64,000 nt of DNA from Pomacea canaliculata (Eukaryota > Mollusca > Gastropoda > Architaenioglossa > Ampullariidae), in NCBI RefSeq assembly GCF_003073045.1, contig NC_037593.1, positions 21,102,964 to 21,166,963 of the forward strand. Reading direction: 5' to 3'. A program made the translations under genes and the position numbers. Numbering within the stretch: position 1 is the first letter of the stretch; the number at the start of each line of letters is the position of its first letter. Under the pieces are notes generated by a model. The model searched no databases, was not told the DNA's origin, and was given only the letters and a program-made list of their open reading frames with translations. Shown here piece after piece: positions 26,573 through 38,775 of the stretch.

Positions 26573-28397
26573 GGAAACTAATAGCAATTGTTTTGGTGGT
26601 ATTTGTGGTTGTGGTAGAATTTTTTGCACATGCTGAAGTGAATTGCTTGGGGCATAGACTCCTTAAATCAAAAATGAAACAATGTATCCATTTATGCTAA
26701 TCAAATTTGTTGAAATACTGTGCAATAGATTGCTTTTGAATATTGTTCTTGGGCTACAACGATGACAAAAAAATTCTGGTTTGTCAGATTTTTTTGTGCT
26801 TCTTTGTGTTTTGTTCAGTTGGCATTATATTTTAATGCTATTGAAAATCTTTTTTGTGGTGAAAGAGATACTTTTATTGGTGGCAAAGACATATAATTAT
26901 TGATAATCTAATGGCTAATTACATTAACTGTTTCAGTTGGAAAGAACAATATTTTTTGACTAGAGGCACAAGCACATGTAGCATGGCAAAAAAGAAGCTT
27001 GATGAACGTAAGAGTAAGATAATTGTGACTGTGTTTGACTTGCCATCAAAGTTCAGCCATAATACCACTTGTGCTGTAGTGAAGTTTTAAGTAAATGTTT
27101 GCTCAGTTATTAAGGTGTAAGTTTTCATGATGTCATCCCTTCTAATTTGTGCACTAGCTATTGTTTATAATAGTCTATTGCATCACGGGCAAAGTGTGCT
27201 TTTTTTAAACTACAGGACATGAAGCTGCAGATAATGTTGTGTAATTATAACCTGGTGACTTGAGCATTATCTTCACAGCAGGTCAAAACCTGCTCAGGCC
27301 CTTTGATCATACAGGACTGAAGGATTTAAAACTTCAATTTTGGCAGAATTACAAATTTGTTTTTGCATTCCATGAAGGCCTTTACAGATGTTATACATAT
27401 TGCAAGCCTACTAAATGGCAGTTTATTCAGATTTGTAAAACTTTAATTCACTGTTGTTGTCTTTTGCTAATCTTTTAAGCAACCTGGCTAGATTTTGCTT
27501 TAACAAACTATTACTATGCATATTCATGTTGATTTAGATGATGTGTGAGATGTCAGTAGTAAAAGTACCAACTCCATGGTTGAAAATCCAAGTGAAGGAG
27601 TATTTTTATATTGATCCTGTGATTATGCTGGTTGTGTTCATGATTTTGATATGCTTAAATTTTAAAGGATTGTGTGCAATGGGTTATTATTCCCTTTTTT
27701 TGCCTGTATTTAATCCTTTGACTGGAATACAATGTCAATTGTAACTGGATCAAATATAAAAGTTTATCAAAATACTTTTGTACAAATACATTACTAGATT
27801 TAATTATTATGAATTATCAGGTCCATATGGATTTGCACACTTACATGCTTTTTTTTTTTTTTGACATTGTGAGAGTCTCATAAAGCATTGTTTGTTGGGC
27901 ATTTTATTTGCTTTTTCTCTTTGTAGATCTCACTTCTTTACCATCATTCCTTTCTATGGCCTTATATTTACCTGTCTGTTGAATATATGTCACTTAAATT
28001 ATTAGACTTTGCCATAACTGTATTCATCAAAAGGTATTGTATCAGTCTTTTCAGGGACGCATGGGTTTCCACGGAATTCATCTGTTAGCTGAATGGAATG
28101 CTTAAAACATGCTAAATGGTTAACAACCTAGTGAGTGCATTTGTAATTGCTGGCCACATCTTTGCCAGAATAGGATGTCATACAACGATGTTGATAAAGA
28201 TTTATGTTACTGGTGATGCTGGTGCCATTGCCTAATGAAAGAAGACCTTTGGACATGGCTGCAGCATTTTCAGGGCAGATTGTTGGCCAGTGGACCACAT
28301 ATTCAATAGTTTGCTGTTGCTATTCCTTCTGCTGTAAGTGCTTAAAAGTGTGAAAATGTGTGTCTAACTGAATGTATTTAGTTTAATAACTAAACAA
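26573..28397. other. SLCO 3' flank and intergenic DNA
   Basis: No gene recognised. The stretch is AT-rich and its beginning is probably SLCO 3'UTR. It ends at the left boundary of the GPCR segmental duplication. Confidence 0.6.
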
Positions 28398-29204
28398 TGA
28401 GTACCATGAGACAAATGACACATAAGAATATCCTGTATATGCATACATATGGACCCATTAAATTGTGTTGATTCATTAAGCTTTAATATGTATTTTATTG
28501 TAGCTACATATACAGGCAGAAATAAAGTGAACAGCATGGATTAAATTCTCCTGGGATTAACAAATTGTTGAGATTGCAAGGAATCTGTAATTTAACAAGG
28601 ATGATGATGATGAAAATTAGTGAGAGCATTGCTCCCTAATGACTCACAGCATTTTACAAAACACTAATAAAAAAGGACGAAATGTATCAAGTAGGATCTG
28701 CTTGTTGTTATGGAGAATAGTAAGTAGCACAGTCACAATAATGGCAGGGTAGGGCTAATTCCGACCCACGGACATCTTTGGTCTCGTCCATCTGCCAAAA
28801 TGTGAAGTGCAATCGTTTTCCTTTTTCTTTTTTCTTTTTTCATTCAGCCTAGGTTAATCTGATTGAAATTTAATTTATTAAGTACAACAGCATTAGAAAT
28901 CAGTAATCCGTAACATTCTAACAATGCTCAAAGATAAAAAATGACACTGCTGACGTTTGATGTCGTTAGAGAGCATTGAGGGCGGCTGTCGTCAATGGAA
29001 ATGCTGTTCAGGGTGTTGGTGGTAAGAGATGATTGAAGTGTAAGTGTAAATCACCAGGAAGAGGAGAGCATAGACGAGTATGAAGAGAACAGTGTAGTTA
29101 TGGATAAGGAAACAGTAGTAACATGCCGTTTATAGGTTGGTGACATGTGACACAGGTACTGCCTGCTGCAACTCCAAGACACCACTAGGTGCAATGTGGT
29201 CAGT

Positions 29205-30542
29205 TTATTGTCGTTTGTGCCAGCACGAACAAAGGTGGCGGCACTCTTCTCGGAACTTGGCGCTGCAGCACGCGTACACCAAGGCATTCACCGAAGAGCT
29301 GATGAAGAAGGACTGGACAGCAATGGCGTAGAGGTTGAAGAGCCAGAGCGGCAGGGTGTGGATGTCGATGCCGATGACCGCACGCACGCTGACCGTGGCC
29401 CAGTAGGGCAGGAAGCTGACGATGAAAACGGCGGTGAGCAGAAACATGATGAGGGTGGTGCGAGACGACATCTGCTTGGCCTTGTCTCCGTGTTGTCCGT
29501 GCTGCCCACGTCCGTCTGTCTTCTTCTTTAGTCGTTTCAAAGCAAACAGCTGTAACCTGGGGGTCATAGACTTGTTGGGTGATTCAAGATGCCCCGGCTT
29601 CGGTGGGCTGTTGTCTTGCTGGTGATAGCTTTGCAGGAGTAAGTCGCTCTGCTCCGACTTGGCCACGTGGGCGGAAACCGATAGATTCGACCCACCGCAT
29701 GGAGGGCAAGAGGTCGAGTGTGACCGTTGGTCTTGTATGTGCGAGGACTCTCTCTCAAAACCTGACAAAGTTGTAGCAACGGCAGAGTCCGTGTTGCCAG
29801 ACGATGCGGAGTGGCATGCACTGGCCTGGTCGACTGCCGCCATGCGTTTCCTGTGTTGTCTGACGTGGCAGGCGATTCGTGTATACGACACGCACATAAT
29901 CGCCAGGGAGGTGAACATGCCCACGCCGGTCAGCGACTGGTACAGCACGTGAAACAGCGATCCCTCGTAGCGGTCGTCCAAGGAACACATGATCCCCGTC
30001 ATGTTGTAGGCGTGGATGGTGAAGGTGGCGCGACCAGTCATCACTCCGTACGGGATGCTGACGACGCCGGCGACGATGGCGCAGATGACAACGGCGCGTA
30101 GGGCGTCAGTAGGGGTTTGCTGCTTCTTGAGGCTTTAGCAGACTCGCCGGTGACGATCCAGAGCCACAGCGACGAGTATGAGGGCGGAAGCGATGATCTG
30201 CGCGCTGGTGACGAAGCGGATGAGGCTGCACTGCCAGGCGTGCACAAAGGTGTAGTGAAAACTCATCTCCACTAGGGACGTCGGGTAGGAGATAAGGTTG
30301 GTGGACAGGTCCACAGCGCTGATGGCCAAGATGTACGTTCTCGTGGAGCTGGGGCTAAACTTCCGGTAAACGAGAAATGCCAAGGTGTTGCCGATTAGTC
30401 CCATCACAAGCAAGGCGCAGACGAACATAATACTCGGGAAGAGATCGTACACAAACTTTGTGTCGAGCTGACGGAGAATGTCATAGTCAGACACTGTTCT
30501 GTCAGATGAATCTCTGAAATCATTGCCATCGGTAGTTGTCAT
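29205..30542 (-). pseudogene. Type-1 class A GPCR, copy A, interrupted by a premature stop
   Basis: This copy is closely similar to the intact receptor at 40459-41808, and it is intronless. The start ATG at 30542 is shared with the intact copy (MTTTDGNDFRDSSD). After TM3 the DRHRRVC motif is followed at once by a TAA (plus-strand 30135-30137, TTA) where the intact copy has CAA for Gln. The frame then stays open through TM4-TM7 to the stop at 29205, so a single C-to-T change on the coding strand is the only disabling lesion seen. A 9-residue in-frame length difference lies in the third intracellular loop. It could be a recent pseudogene, a segregating null allele or a base error. Confidence 0.88.
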
Positions 30543-31101
30543 GGTGATCTGCTTACAGTCAAATCTGTTAGTTCCTTTCCTTTAGTCTAGCTCCACAATC
30601 TGGCAAAAGGCGAAAGTGGCGAGCTAACGAAACCTATAAAAAATAAGTGAATGTAGAGTATAAATCTTGTCCAGCAGAAATTAATAAGCCTGGATGGCGC
30701 TCGCTTGAGGCACCATGAAGACACGATTTGTGTAGAGGGAGATGAGTATGGAAAGCAACACAAACTGAAGGCCGAAGGTTAGCCACCAGCAGCATCTACA
30801 GCGCGAGGCTTGTGGTCTGTGCAAGGCGACTGCGCCTCGAGTGTTTATTCCTTTGCCTTGTCTTGTTTATTCCTACTCTGTAGGCCACACAAGTGCTTGC
30901 TGCTTAATGCACCGGAAATGAGTCCTAGATTGTCTACACTGGTCAAACGGTTTCCAGGACGCACGCACACACAAACACACGCACACACAAACACGCTCAA
31001 GCACGCACAGCCATACATCACACACATGCACGCGGTGCGTCGTACTAGTGAACGACAGATGAACGAGTGGAAGCATAGTAGCCACAGGATACCCGACAGT
31101 T
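30543..31101. other. Spacer between type-1 and type-2 GPCRs, copy A, with CA-rich microsatellite
   Basis: The spacer holds the presumed promoter/5'UTR of the type-1 receptor and the 3' flank of the type-2 receptor. An ACGCACACACAAACAC-type microsatellite lies at about 30957-31030 and is shorter in copy B (about 42226-42270). No TATA box could be assigned. Confidence 0.6.
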
Positions 31102-32737
31102 TCAGCGTCTGCGGATACACGTTCCCAGAAGATGCTGGCACCCACGCCGGAACTGCGCGCTGAAGATTCCGTAGACGATGGCGTTGGTGGCGGAGCTGAT
31201 GAAGAAAGAGTGCAGCCCCAACAGGTAGACATTGAACACCCACACCGCCATACCATGCTCGGAGAAGCGCAGTGCACCCCGCAGGAAGACGATGGCCCAG
31301 TAGGGCAAGAAACTGATAACGAAGACTAATGTCAGCATGAACATGATCAACGTGGTACGTGACGCCACTTCTCTCACGTGACCACCTTTCTGAGACGTTA
31401 TCTTCACGTCGTGCGCTCTTTTTCTCGACAAGGCACGTACTGCAGCCACATGGACATCAGAACTACGTCGTCGGCCGCTCACGGGTGTTTTCACACTGAC
31501 TTCTCGCTGATCAGATGATGATGAAGGAGAATCTAGAGAGAAGTCTCTCTTGACTGTATCTGATTTTAGAAGCGTGTCGTTGTTGTGGAAATGAATGTTT
31601 GTAACGGCCTCTGAGCAGTCAGAAGAAGGGATGTGTAGAATGACTTCATCTTTGTCATTATGTCCTGCAGATGTGTAGGTCAAGGACGCTGATACTGCAG
31701 GGTCATGGGTAGTCGTGCACACAACACCAGAGGCATCCCAGTTGTCTATTGCCTGGTCCTTATCACCGCCAATAGCGACTGGTCTGGAGTCTGCGGAAAC
31801 AGGCTGACTTGTAATTTCCGAACAGCCAGCATGTCTCGCACCTGCAGCATCAATCTTGACCCCTTGGGTCTCAGCAGGTCGGTTTGAGGTCGCGGTGGTA
31901 AAGGATGTCACATCCGTGGAGGCCGACGATTGTGTTTGAGGGGTGGACGACGTATCCCCTGAGGTGCTGCGAGTGCTATCATGAGCTGTCGCCGCCTGGT
32001 TGAGGCCAACCACATGCTTTCTATGTCTCCAAACGTGGCAGCCAATCTGCGCGTAGGACACGGCGATCATGGTGAAGCACGTGACAAACGCAAGTCCTGT
32101 TATCGCATTGTAGCTTAGCAGGAGCACAGAACTTTTATGTTGGTCGTCCACAGAGCACATGAATCCTGTGAGGTTACCTTCCCGTGGGAATGGTTTGGCG
32201 GCCCGTCACGGCGCCGTACGGCAGGCTGAGAAGCGTTCCGACGACGACGCAGATGAGAGAAGCACGCAAGGCATCTCCGGCTTCTTGCTGCTTTTTAAGA
32301 CTGTTACACACGCGGCGGTGGCGGTCCAGTGCTACGGCCACCAGCACAAAGGCGGAGGCCAGCACCTGCGAGCTCTTGACGAAACGGAAGACACGGCACA
32401 GCCAGGGGTTGTCGAAGGTGTAGCGAAAGCAAAGCTCGGCTATGGATGTCGGGTAAGAGATGATGTTGTTGCTCAAGTCCAGCAGACTGATAGTCAGGAT
32501 GTATGTCCTTGTGGAGCTCGGCTTGAACCTCCGGTAGACCACAAAGGATAGAATGTTGCCGACGAGTCCTAGGAGAAGCAGCACGGCAAGGTAGAGGATA
32601 ACGGGGAGGACAGAGAGGGCGAACCTCGTGTTCAAATCCTCGAGCAGGTCATCCACAGAGTTGTCCTCAGCAGTGACATCAGCAACCGGGCGGCTGCTGC
32701 TCTCCTCTGGGTGTACAGCATTACGGATGCTGTCCAT
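31102..32737 (-). pseudogene. Type-2 class A GPCR, copy A, frameshifted in extracellular loop 2
   Basis: ATG at 32737 opens a receptor with N-terminal acidic extension, TM1 (LYLAVLLLLGLVGNILSFVV), FKPSSTRTYILTISLLDLSN before and in TM2, and DRHRRVC after TM3. The frame breaks after TM4 near 32178-32186, where copy B reads two bases more; the second frame (to 31102) then carries TM5, a long Ser/Thr-rich third loop, TM6 (FVISFLPYWA) and TM7 (FFISSATNAIVYGIFSAQF). Except for this 2-nt difference the two halves join into one receptor of about 540 residues. Function would be peptide or amine sensing through G proteins; the ligand is unknown. About 35-40% identity to the type-1 receptor by eye suggests an older tandem duplication. 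Confidence 0.88.
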
Positions 32738-32980
32738 GTCTCAGGCGTCGGGTGGGGTGGAGCTCCTGTTTGATGTGTTAGTAATGCTTGGATGAGGACT
32801 CTGTCCATACACACATGCACCCACGGAATGGGCCGATGGAGGCGGAGACTCGCGATGAGACAACGAAGCCGGAGACTGACATGAAGGTACAACACCAGTC
32901 GCAGAATCCTAAAGTGGTGATGTGTTGTGATGACTCTCCATCTATCAAGTGGCACCGATGGAAGGTCTCCTACTGCGTAG

Positions 32981-32993
32981 GTATTATATACTG
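32981..32993 (-). promoter_or_regulatory. TATA box of type-2 GPCR, copy A
   Basis: On the minus strand the text reads CCAGTATATAATAC, a good TATA match about 245 bp upstream of the receptor ATG. It is kept in block B (44261-44273) and in the orphan third copy (46357-46370), which argues for it being part of the ancestral promoter. Confidence 0.55.
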
Positions 32994-34059
32994 GTGACTG
33001 GCTCAATTGCGGAAACTGTCATCAGACGCTCCCAATTGGTGCAGCAAGGTTAAGTGCGTGACACGAAGAAGAATATAAAGCCAGTCAATGCACATCCGCT
33101 TTAAACACAAGCATGGACTCTGAGATCATTTTCTGCCAAACCCAACACAAGAACAGTAACAACCCTTCATCTAGCCTCTTAACTTTCAGTTGGTAAAATC
33201 CGCAGAGACTAGTGAGTACTTCCTGAACACAAAGCCTTGAATATATTTTTGCTTCCCGGATCTCGTTTAAGAGATATTTAAGTTTCCTTTCTTCTTAGTT
33301 TTATGAGGTGTGTCATCTGGGAAAGTGCCAAAGAGAGACACATTAACATGTCAATGGATACTTCCTTCTTTTCTTCCTTCTTTCTTCTAGCGAATGTGCA
33401 GAATAAAATATTCCGCCCATGCTTCTCGCGGTAGAACTACACATACTGAATATCCTCGCTGCATAAAACTGCTTCAGAAGTTTGGCTTTACTTTCAGTCG
33501 ATCACATTTGTGTTCTCATCAACATGAGGCAGCCTCAACAACTCGAGGACTATGCAGCACCGTCACGTGATTGTTTGCACACACTCTGGCAAAGCCTCCC
33601 TTCCTGTCCTTGTAAGTACTGCACATCACGTTTCTCAGAACGTGACGCAAAGCCTGTGAAGCTCGTGAAGCTTAATGTGATGTCGCCGGACAGTTCACAC
33701 GCATTGTCAACACTGAATGTGATTGTATGTAATGTCAAGTCAATGTTCACTGCATTGTCAGCGTGAGTGTGTACATCCTCTGTAACTCGGGGACTTCGCT
33801 CGACTCTACTGATGACGAGCGCACTTGTCACTGTTACAATAATAACAGATTAATTCTTATATCATATTGATACTGTGTGCAATATTGTTTACGTTGTTAT
33901 TGCTACATAATATGATTATATAATTGTTGAAATAAATTAATGCTATATTTTTAATTCATAGAAATTTAAAACGTTCAAAATAAATTTGTGAAAAAATTGT
34001 AAGCATTACATTTTAAAATGTCTGTCTCGTGCAAGTTCTTGCTCACCCTCAGTACATTG

Positions 34060-35538
34060 TCGCGAAACTCCTTGGGGAAGAGCCCGTGGAGATGGTAGAG
34101 GTTGTGATTCCGTCCTTCAGTCTATCACACTCTCGATACCTCTACCAAATCACGTCGACATTTACCGCGTGCCCTCACACTAAATTGCTTATCAATTAAC
34201 ACTTTTAGTTAGCTCGAGCCCCCAGCACGCATACCCCAATGAACAACTCAAGGCAATTTAGTGTATAAAAGAAAGTTATTAATCATCGAGAGGATTACAC
34301 AAGTTACATCAATGATACAGTTCCAAATATAACTATATGGTCGTTATCTAGGGTGTCCCGTTATCCTAATCCCTAGTCTAGGTAACATGAGCCACGATTC
34401 ACTAATCTTAATCAACTACACACTGCACACACCACACGCCACTTATCTTTACACACAAGTCTCTAGTCACTTGGGGGGCCCCTCCGATGTTGACGTCCGA
34501 GAATCCGTTGATGATGCTCCGCCGATCGTAGCTGACTCCCTCGCAAGCGCTGAGACTCTGGCACCACCACGTGCCACCACGTGTCTGTCTCACGTCCCTA
34601 GGCCGGGCTGCTGTCTCAAGCTTAACAGCGCCTAACAGGACCGACACTTATCTACCAGCCTTCCTCTACTGTTTGCGACCAAACAGATGCTGGAGATGAA
34701 GCGTCGTACACTCTGCGACAGAGCGGGTCTTCCACACCTCTGAGTCGGTTGTGCTGCAGTTGTCACGATTCCCAGACAAACTCACAGCAGAGAATCTGAA
34801 CAGCCTTGAACAGATTTCGGCTACAACCTTCCTCCTCGAGTGCTGGTGCGAAAGACCACGAGTCTTGACCGATCACCCTACTAAATCCTCGTCTGCGAGG
34901 ATCATCCTCTCTCGCGATTGGTCAGACATACTTCAGTCTTACCTTCAACCATCCTGCTACCTAGCTACAACCAATCATACATAGCCAACACATGATAGAC
35001 AGGTGGTCACTTTGGCTTATTCCAGCCCAAACTACACCCCCTCTTTACCCCCTCCCACACTAGCGACGCAATCTGTGACTACGGCGCCGTCCAGTCTGGC
35101 TTCCTATTCACTACCTGTGTCCAGCGGGTGACACTACAGGTACCGCTATTGTCCTGCTTCAGGTGTACCGCGGACTTCTATAATTAACGGGCATAGGCTG
35201 ACAATGCTCTCCCTTCCCCTGAGAGATCCCTTGTACCGACACTACCATCCCGCATTCCAACCTGACCTTGGTCTATGTCCGTCATGATGTAAGCGGTCCG
35301 CGGTCACGGGCCTACTTATTCCAGGGGAGAGTGGTGAGACTTCCTGGCCCTTTGTCCACCCGACGGTCCAGTGCCGCCAAAGGCCGGCTACTCGTCTCGA
35401 CATACCTCACCGCAACCACTCCCTACAATTACCCATTCCACCTTCTGGCAGTCTGCTTACCAGCGCGTCCGTCTATTTCGTGGGGAGAGCAGAAGTGAGA
35501 CACCAACACTATAGCCCTATACTAGTTATCACATGACA
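34060..35538. mobile_element. Solo LTR (about 1.48 kb) with TACAT target duplication
   Basis: The element starts TGTCGCGAAACTCC and ends ATCACATGACA (canonical TG...CA). It is flanked by the 5-bp direct repeat TACAT (34055-34059 and 35539-35543). The unoccupied site AGTACATGTAACATTAC is preserved in block B near 45398-45412. No gag/pol frame or second full LTR is present, so this is a solo LTR left by recombination between LTRs. Family (Gypsy or BEL) cannot be set from the LTR alone. Confidence 0.85.
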
Positions 35539-35543
35539 TACAT
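35014..35543 (+). repeat. 530-bp direct repeat, left copy
   Basis: The segment runs from GGCTTATTCCAGCCCAAAC to GACATACAT, that is the last 525 bp of the solo LTR plus its TACAT. It is repeated almost base for base at 38776-39304 on the other side of the RTE LINE; the only difference seen is one extra G in a CACGGGCC run. Confidence 0.93.
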
Positions 35544-38500
35544 ATCTATCTATCTATCTATTCCTCTTCGTGCATCAGGTTGCACATAAGGCCTCAACCA
35601 GAGTCCGCCACCGATGTCGATCGGCTGAAACCCGCTCTAGGTGACCCCATGTCCAGCCCTTTCCCTTCATCTCCCTTTCCACTGTTCTTCTCCAAGTTTC
35701 CTTTGGGCGGCCTCGTTTTCTTCGGCCGTCTGGAGTCCATCGTAGGGCGACTCTGGAAAGGTCTGCTGTCTGCTGGCGGAGCACATGTCCAATCCATCGC
35801 CAACGCCTTCGTTGAACCTGCGTGGTGATGGACTCGGTTTCAGTTCTTCGGTGGAGTTCTTCGTTGGTGATGGTGTTTGGCCAAAAGATGTTAAGTATGC
35901 GCCTGAGGTATCTGTTTTGGAAGACGTCAAGCTTGTTACTGATGGTTTTGGTCATCTTCCAAGATTCTGATCCGTAAAGGAGGGTGCTGATCACATTTGA
36001 CTTGAAGATTCTCAGTTTGATCTTCTTAATGATGTTTTTTGCCTTCCATGTGCTCCTGAGTGAGGCAAAGGCCTGACTAGCTTTCGCCAGTCGGGCTCGA
36101 ATCTCCACCTCCGCATCCCCGGTGTCTGACATTTTGGACCCAAGATAGGAGAAACTGTCAACTTCCTCAATCTCTTCTCCATTTAGTTTGATGCTGTCTT
36201 GGACTCTGGCGTTCACTCTCAAACTTTTCGTTTTCTTTGTGCTGACCTTCAAGCCAAGGTTTCCAGCTGTTTCTGAGAAGGCCTTTGTTTTTTTCCTGCA
36301 TGTCTTGGTGCGGTGTGACAGCAGGGCAATGTCGTCAGCAAAGTCCAAGTCTTCCAGCGCTGTTGTTGCTGTCATAGTCATGGTCCATCTGATCCCTCTC
36401 CTCTCACTGTCGGTGGAAGTCTTCATGATCCAGTCCATGGCCAGGAGGAAGAGGAACGGCGACAGAATGCAGCCCTGCTTCACCCCGTACTGACGTTGAA
36501 GGGGTCTGTGAGCTCCGTGTCACAGACAACCTGGGATTTGAAATCGCTGTACAGCATTGCAATGACCTGAACAAGTTTTGCAGGGACTCCGTAATGCCTC
36601 AGGATCTTCCATAAGGACTCGCGGTGGATGCTGTCAAAAGCCTTCTCCAGGGTCGATGAAATTGATGTACAGCGGTGTGTTCCACTCGTTGCTCTGCTCC
36701 AGAATCTGTCGCAGAATGAAGATGTGTTCGGAGCAGGATCGCCCAGGCGAAATCCTGCTTGCTGTGGTCGGAGGTCTTTCTCAAGAGTTGCCGTCAGTCT
36801 TGACAAAACAATCTTGCTGAAGACCTTGCTGGTGAGGGAAAGAAGTGTTATGCCCCTCCAATTATTGCAGTCTCAAGATCTCCTTTCTTGGTAACTTGAA
36901 GATGAGCCCTGTCTTCCATGCAACAGGGAGCTGCCCTGAATCCCAAATTTGCCTGAAGATTTCAGTCAGCTTGGGAGCTGTCACATTTATATCTGCTTTC
37001 AACATCTCTGCTGTTATTCCATCTGCCCCTGGTGCTTTGCCGCTCTTCATTGTCTTGACTGCTGCTGTCACTTCTTCCAGGCTTGGTGGGTCTGTGCAGA
37101 TGTCAAGGTCTATAGCTGCTGGCTGGATGTCTGCAAGTTGAGGGGGATCTGGTCTGTTCAGAACTGACTCAAAATGCTCCCTCCAGCGCTGTAGTTTTCC
37201 TGCCTCTCCCTCGACGACATTACCGTTCACGTCTTTCACTGGCACATCACTGTTCTTAAACCCGTTGTTTAGCTGTTTGTTTATCTTGTACAGTGTCTTC
37301 AGGTCATTTTTACTTGCTGCATTTTCTGCTTCATCTGCCAGTTTCTCTATGTGGTATCTCTTGTCGGTTCTTGTCATCCTCTTCACCTCTTTGTTCAGTT
37401 TTGTATATCTTTGTCTGAGTTGTTCCTTCAGGCGTTCAGATCTGGTGCTGTTGATTCTTTGTTTGGCTGACTTTCTCTCATATCTTCTTCCATGTCTCTT
37501 CTCTGATCCACTGTTCTTTCTTTTTCCGTTGGAAACCCAGTATTTTCTCTCCTGATTCCTGTAAGACTCGATTGAAGTCGTCTAAGGTCATCTCTTGTTG
37601 GTCTCCTAGTGCCTGGAACCTGTTCTTTACTTCCATAGCAAAGGCCCTTTCGGTGGCTGGATTTTTTAGTTTGCCGGAGTCCACTCTCTGCTGACGTGCC
37701 TGTTTTCCTCGTGATCGACGCAGCTTCAGGGAAACTGTGGCTATCACAAGAGTGTGGTCACTGGCAACGTCTGCTCCTCTGTAGGCTCTAACATCTTGAA
37801 GTGAGCTCCTCCATTTTCGGTTGATGATGACATGGTCTATCTGGTTCTTTGTGATCCCATCCGGTGATGTCCATGTTGCCTTGTGGATGTCTTTGTGTTG
37901 GAAGAGTGTGCCACCAATCAGTAGGTTGTTTTCTTCACAAAAGTCTGCCAGTCTCTCTCCGTTGTCGTTGATGGTTCCAATTCCATGTTTGCCCATGACA
38001 TGCTCCCTGCAGGTGTTGTCACTTCCTATCTTGGCATTGAGATCGCCGATGATGAGCAACATGTCGTGGGCTGGAACGCTCTCTGAGGCTGCCTGGAGCT
38101 GATCGTAAAAAGCATCCTTGTCTTCTGCCTCAGAGTCATTTGTTGGTGCATAGCAGGCTAGCACTGTCAGCTTGGTGTACTTGGAATGGAATCTTGCTCT
38201 CAAAAGCCTGGGTCCATAAGGCTTCCATTCCAGCAGTGCCTTTTCCGTTTTCTTGTTGAGGAGTAGAGCTACTCCTTCAGAGTGCTGAGCGTCTGATCTT
38301 CCTGAGAACAAGATGGTATGTCCTGACGCTAGTCTCCTCTTTCCTGTGCCGGTCCATCTGACCTCACTGACTCCCAGGATGTCCAAGTTGTAGTTGTCAA
38401 ACTCCTTGACTAATTGGAGCATCCTGCCAGTCTGGTACAAGGTCTGGACGTTCCAGCACCCCACCCTCAACTTATGCCTCGGCTTCAGTAAATCCGCTGT

Positions 38501-38775
38501 CGGGGCGCCAGCTCCCTTTCGGGTTTGGCTGTCGTCCGTCATTAGTCCAGTCTCCTGGTGTGCTTCATTACCTTCGCCATCTATGACGAGTTCTCTGGTT
38601 TTGGTTTCTGTAACATGCTTTTTTTTTACATGGTGGGGTTGTTAGCCCTACCACAACCTAATTTACCTCTAGGTGAGGTGTCCACCTTAGTCGCCTCTTA
38701 CGACATGCCTGGCTGGATGGCAGGGACCCTATTCTTGCAATGCTTGCTAGGCAAGCATACCCCGGGGTCCCACAG
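35544..38775 (-). mobile_element. RTE-clade non-LTR retrotransposon (LINE), frameshifted
   Basis: On the minus strand the element encodes an apurinic-type endonuclease (37478-38542: RVGCWNVQTL, DILGVSEVRWTGTG, LIIGDLNAKIG, SDHTLV), then a linker and reverse transcriptase split over 36862-37386, 36480-36806 and 35575-36483. RT landmarks are GKAPGADGITAEML, QAGFR, EKAFDSIHRESLW, KQGCILSPFLFLL and the catalytic LDFADDIALLSH; the C-terminal GRPKETWRR stretch is usual for this RTE group. At least three frame breaks make it inactive. The 3' end is a tetranucleotide tail, seen on the plus strand as ATCTATCTATCTATCTAT at 35544-35562. It inserted at the right edge of the solo LTR's target duplication. 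Confidence 0.9.

Noticed and set aside
29196-30101. Several plus-strand open frames of 60-110 codons opposite the GPCR genes, repeated in block B.
   Set aside because: They are antisense shadows of the receptor frames, with biased Arg/Asp/Gly composition and no splice or start context.
33482-33766. A plus-strand frame of 94 codons with a partial counterpart at 44806-45120, the latter ending at a GTAAGT donor-like word, suggesting a shared first exon.
   Set aside because: The two copies differ by indels directly after the putative ATG and the frames diverge, so the coding potential is not conserved between very similar blocks. Most likely upstream non-coding DNA.
34387-34984. Open frames in the solo LTR region that might be a viral-like protein.
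   Set aside because: They have no recognisable domain and lie inside a sequence defined by LTR termini and target duplications.
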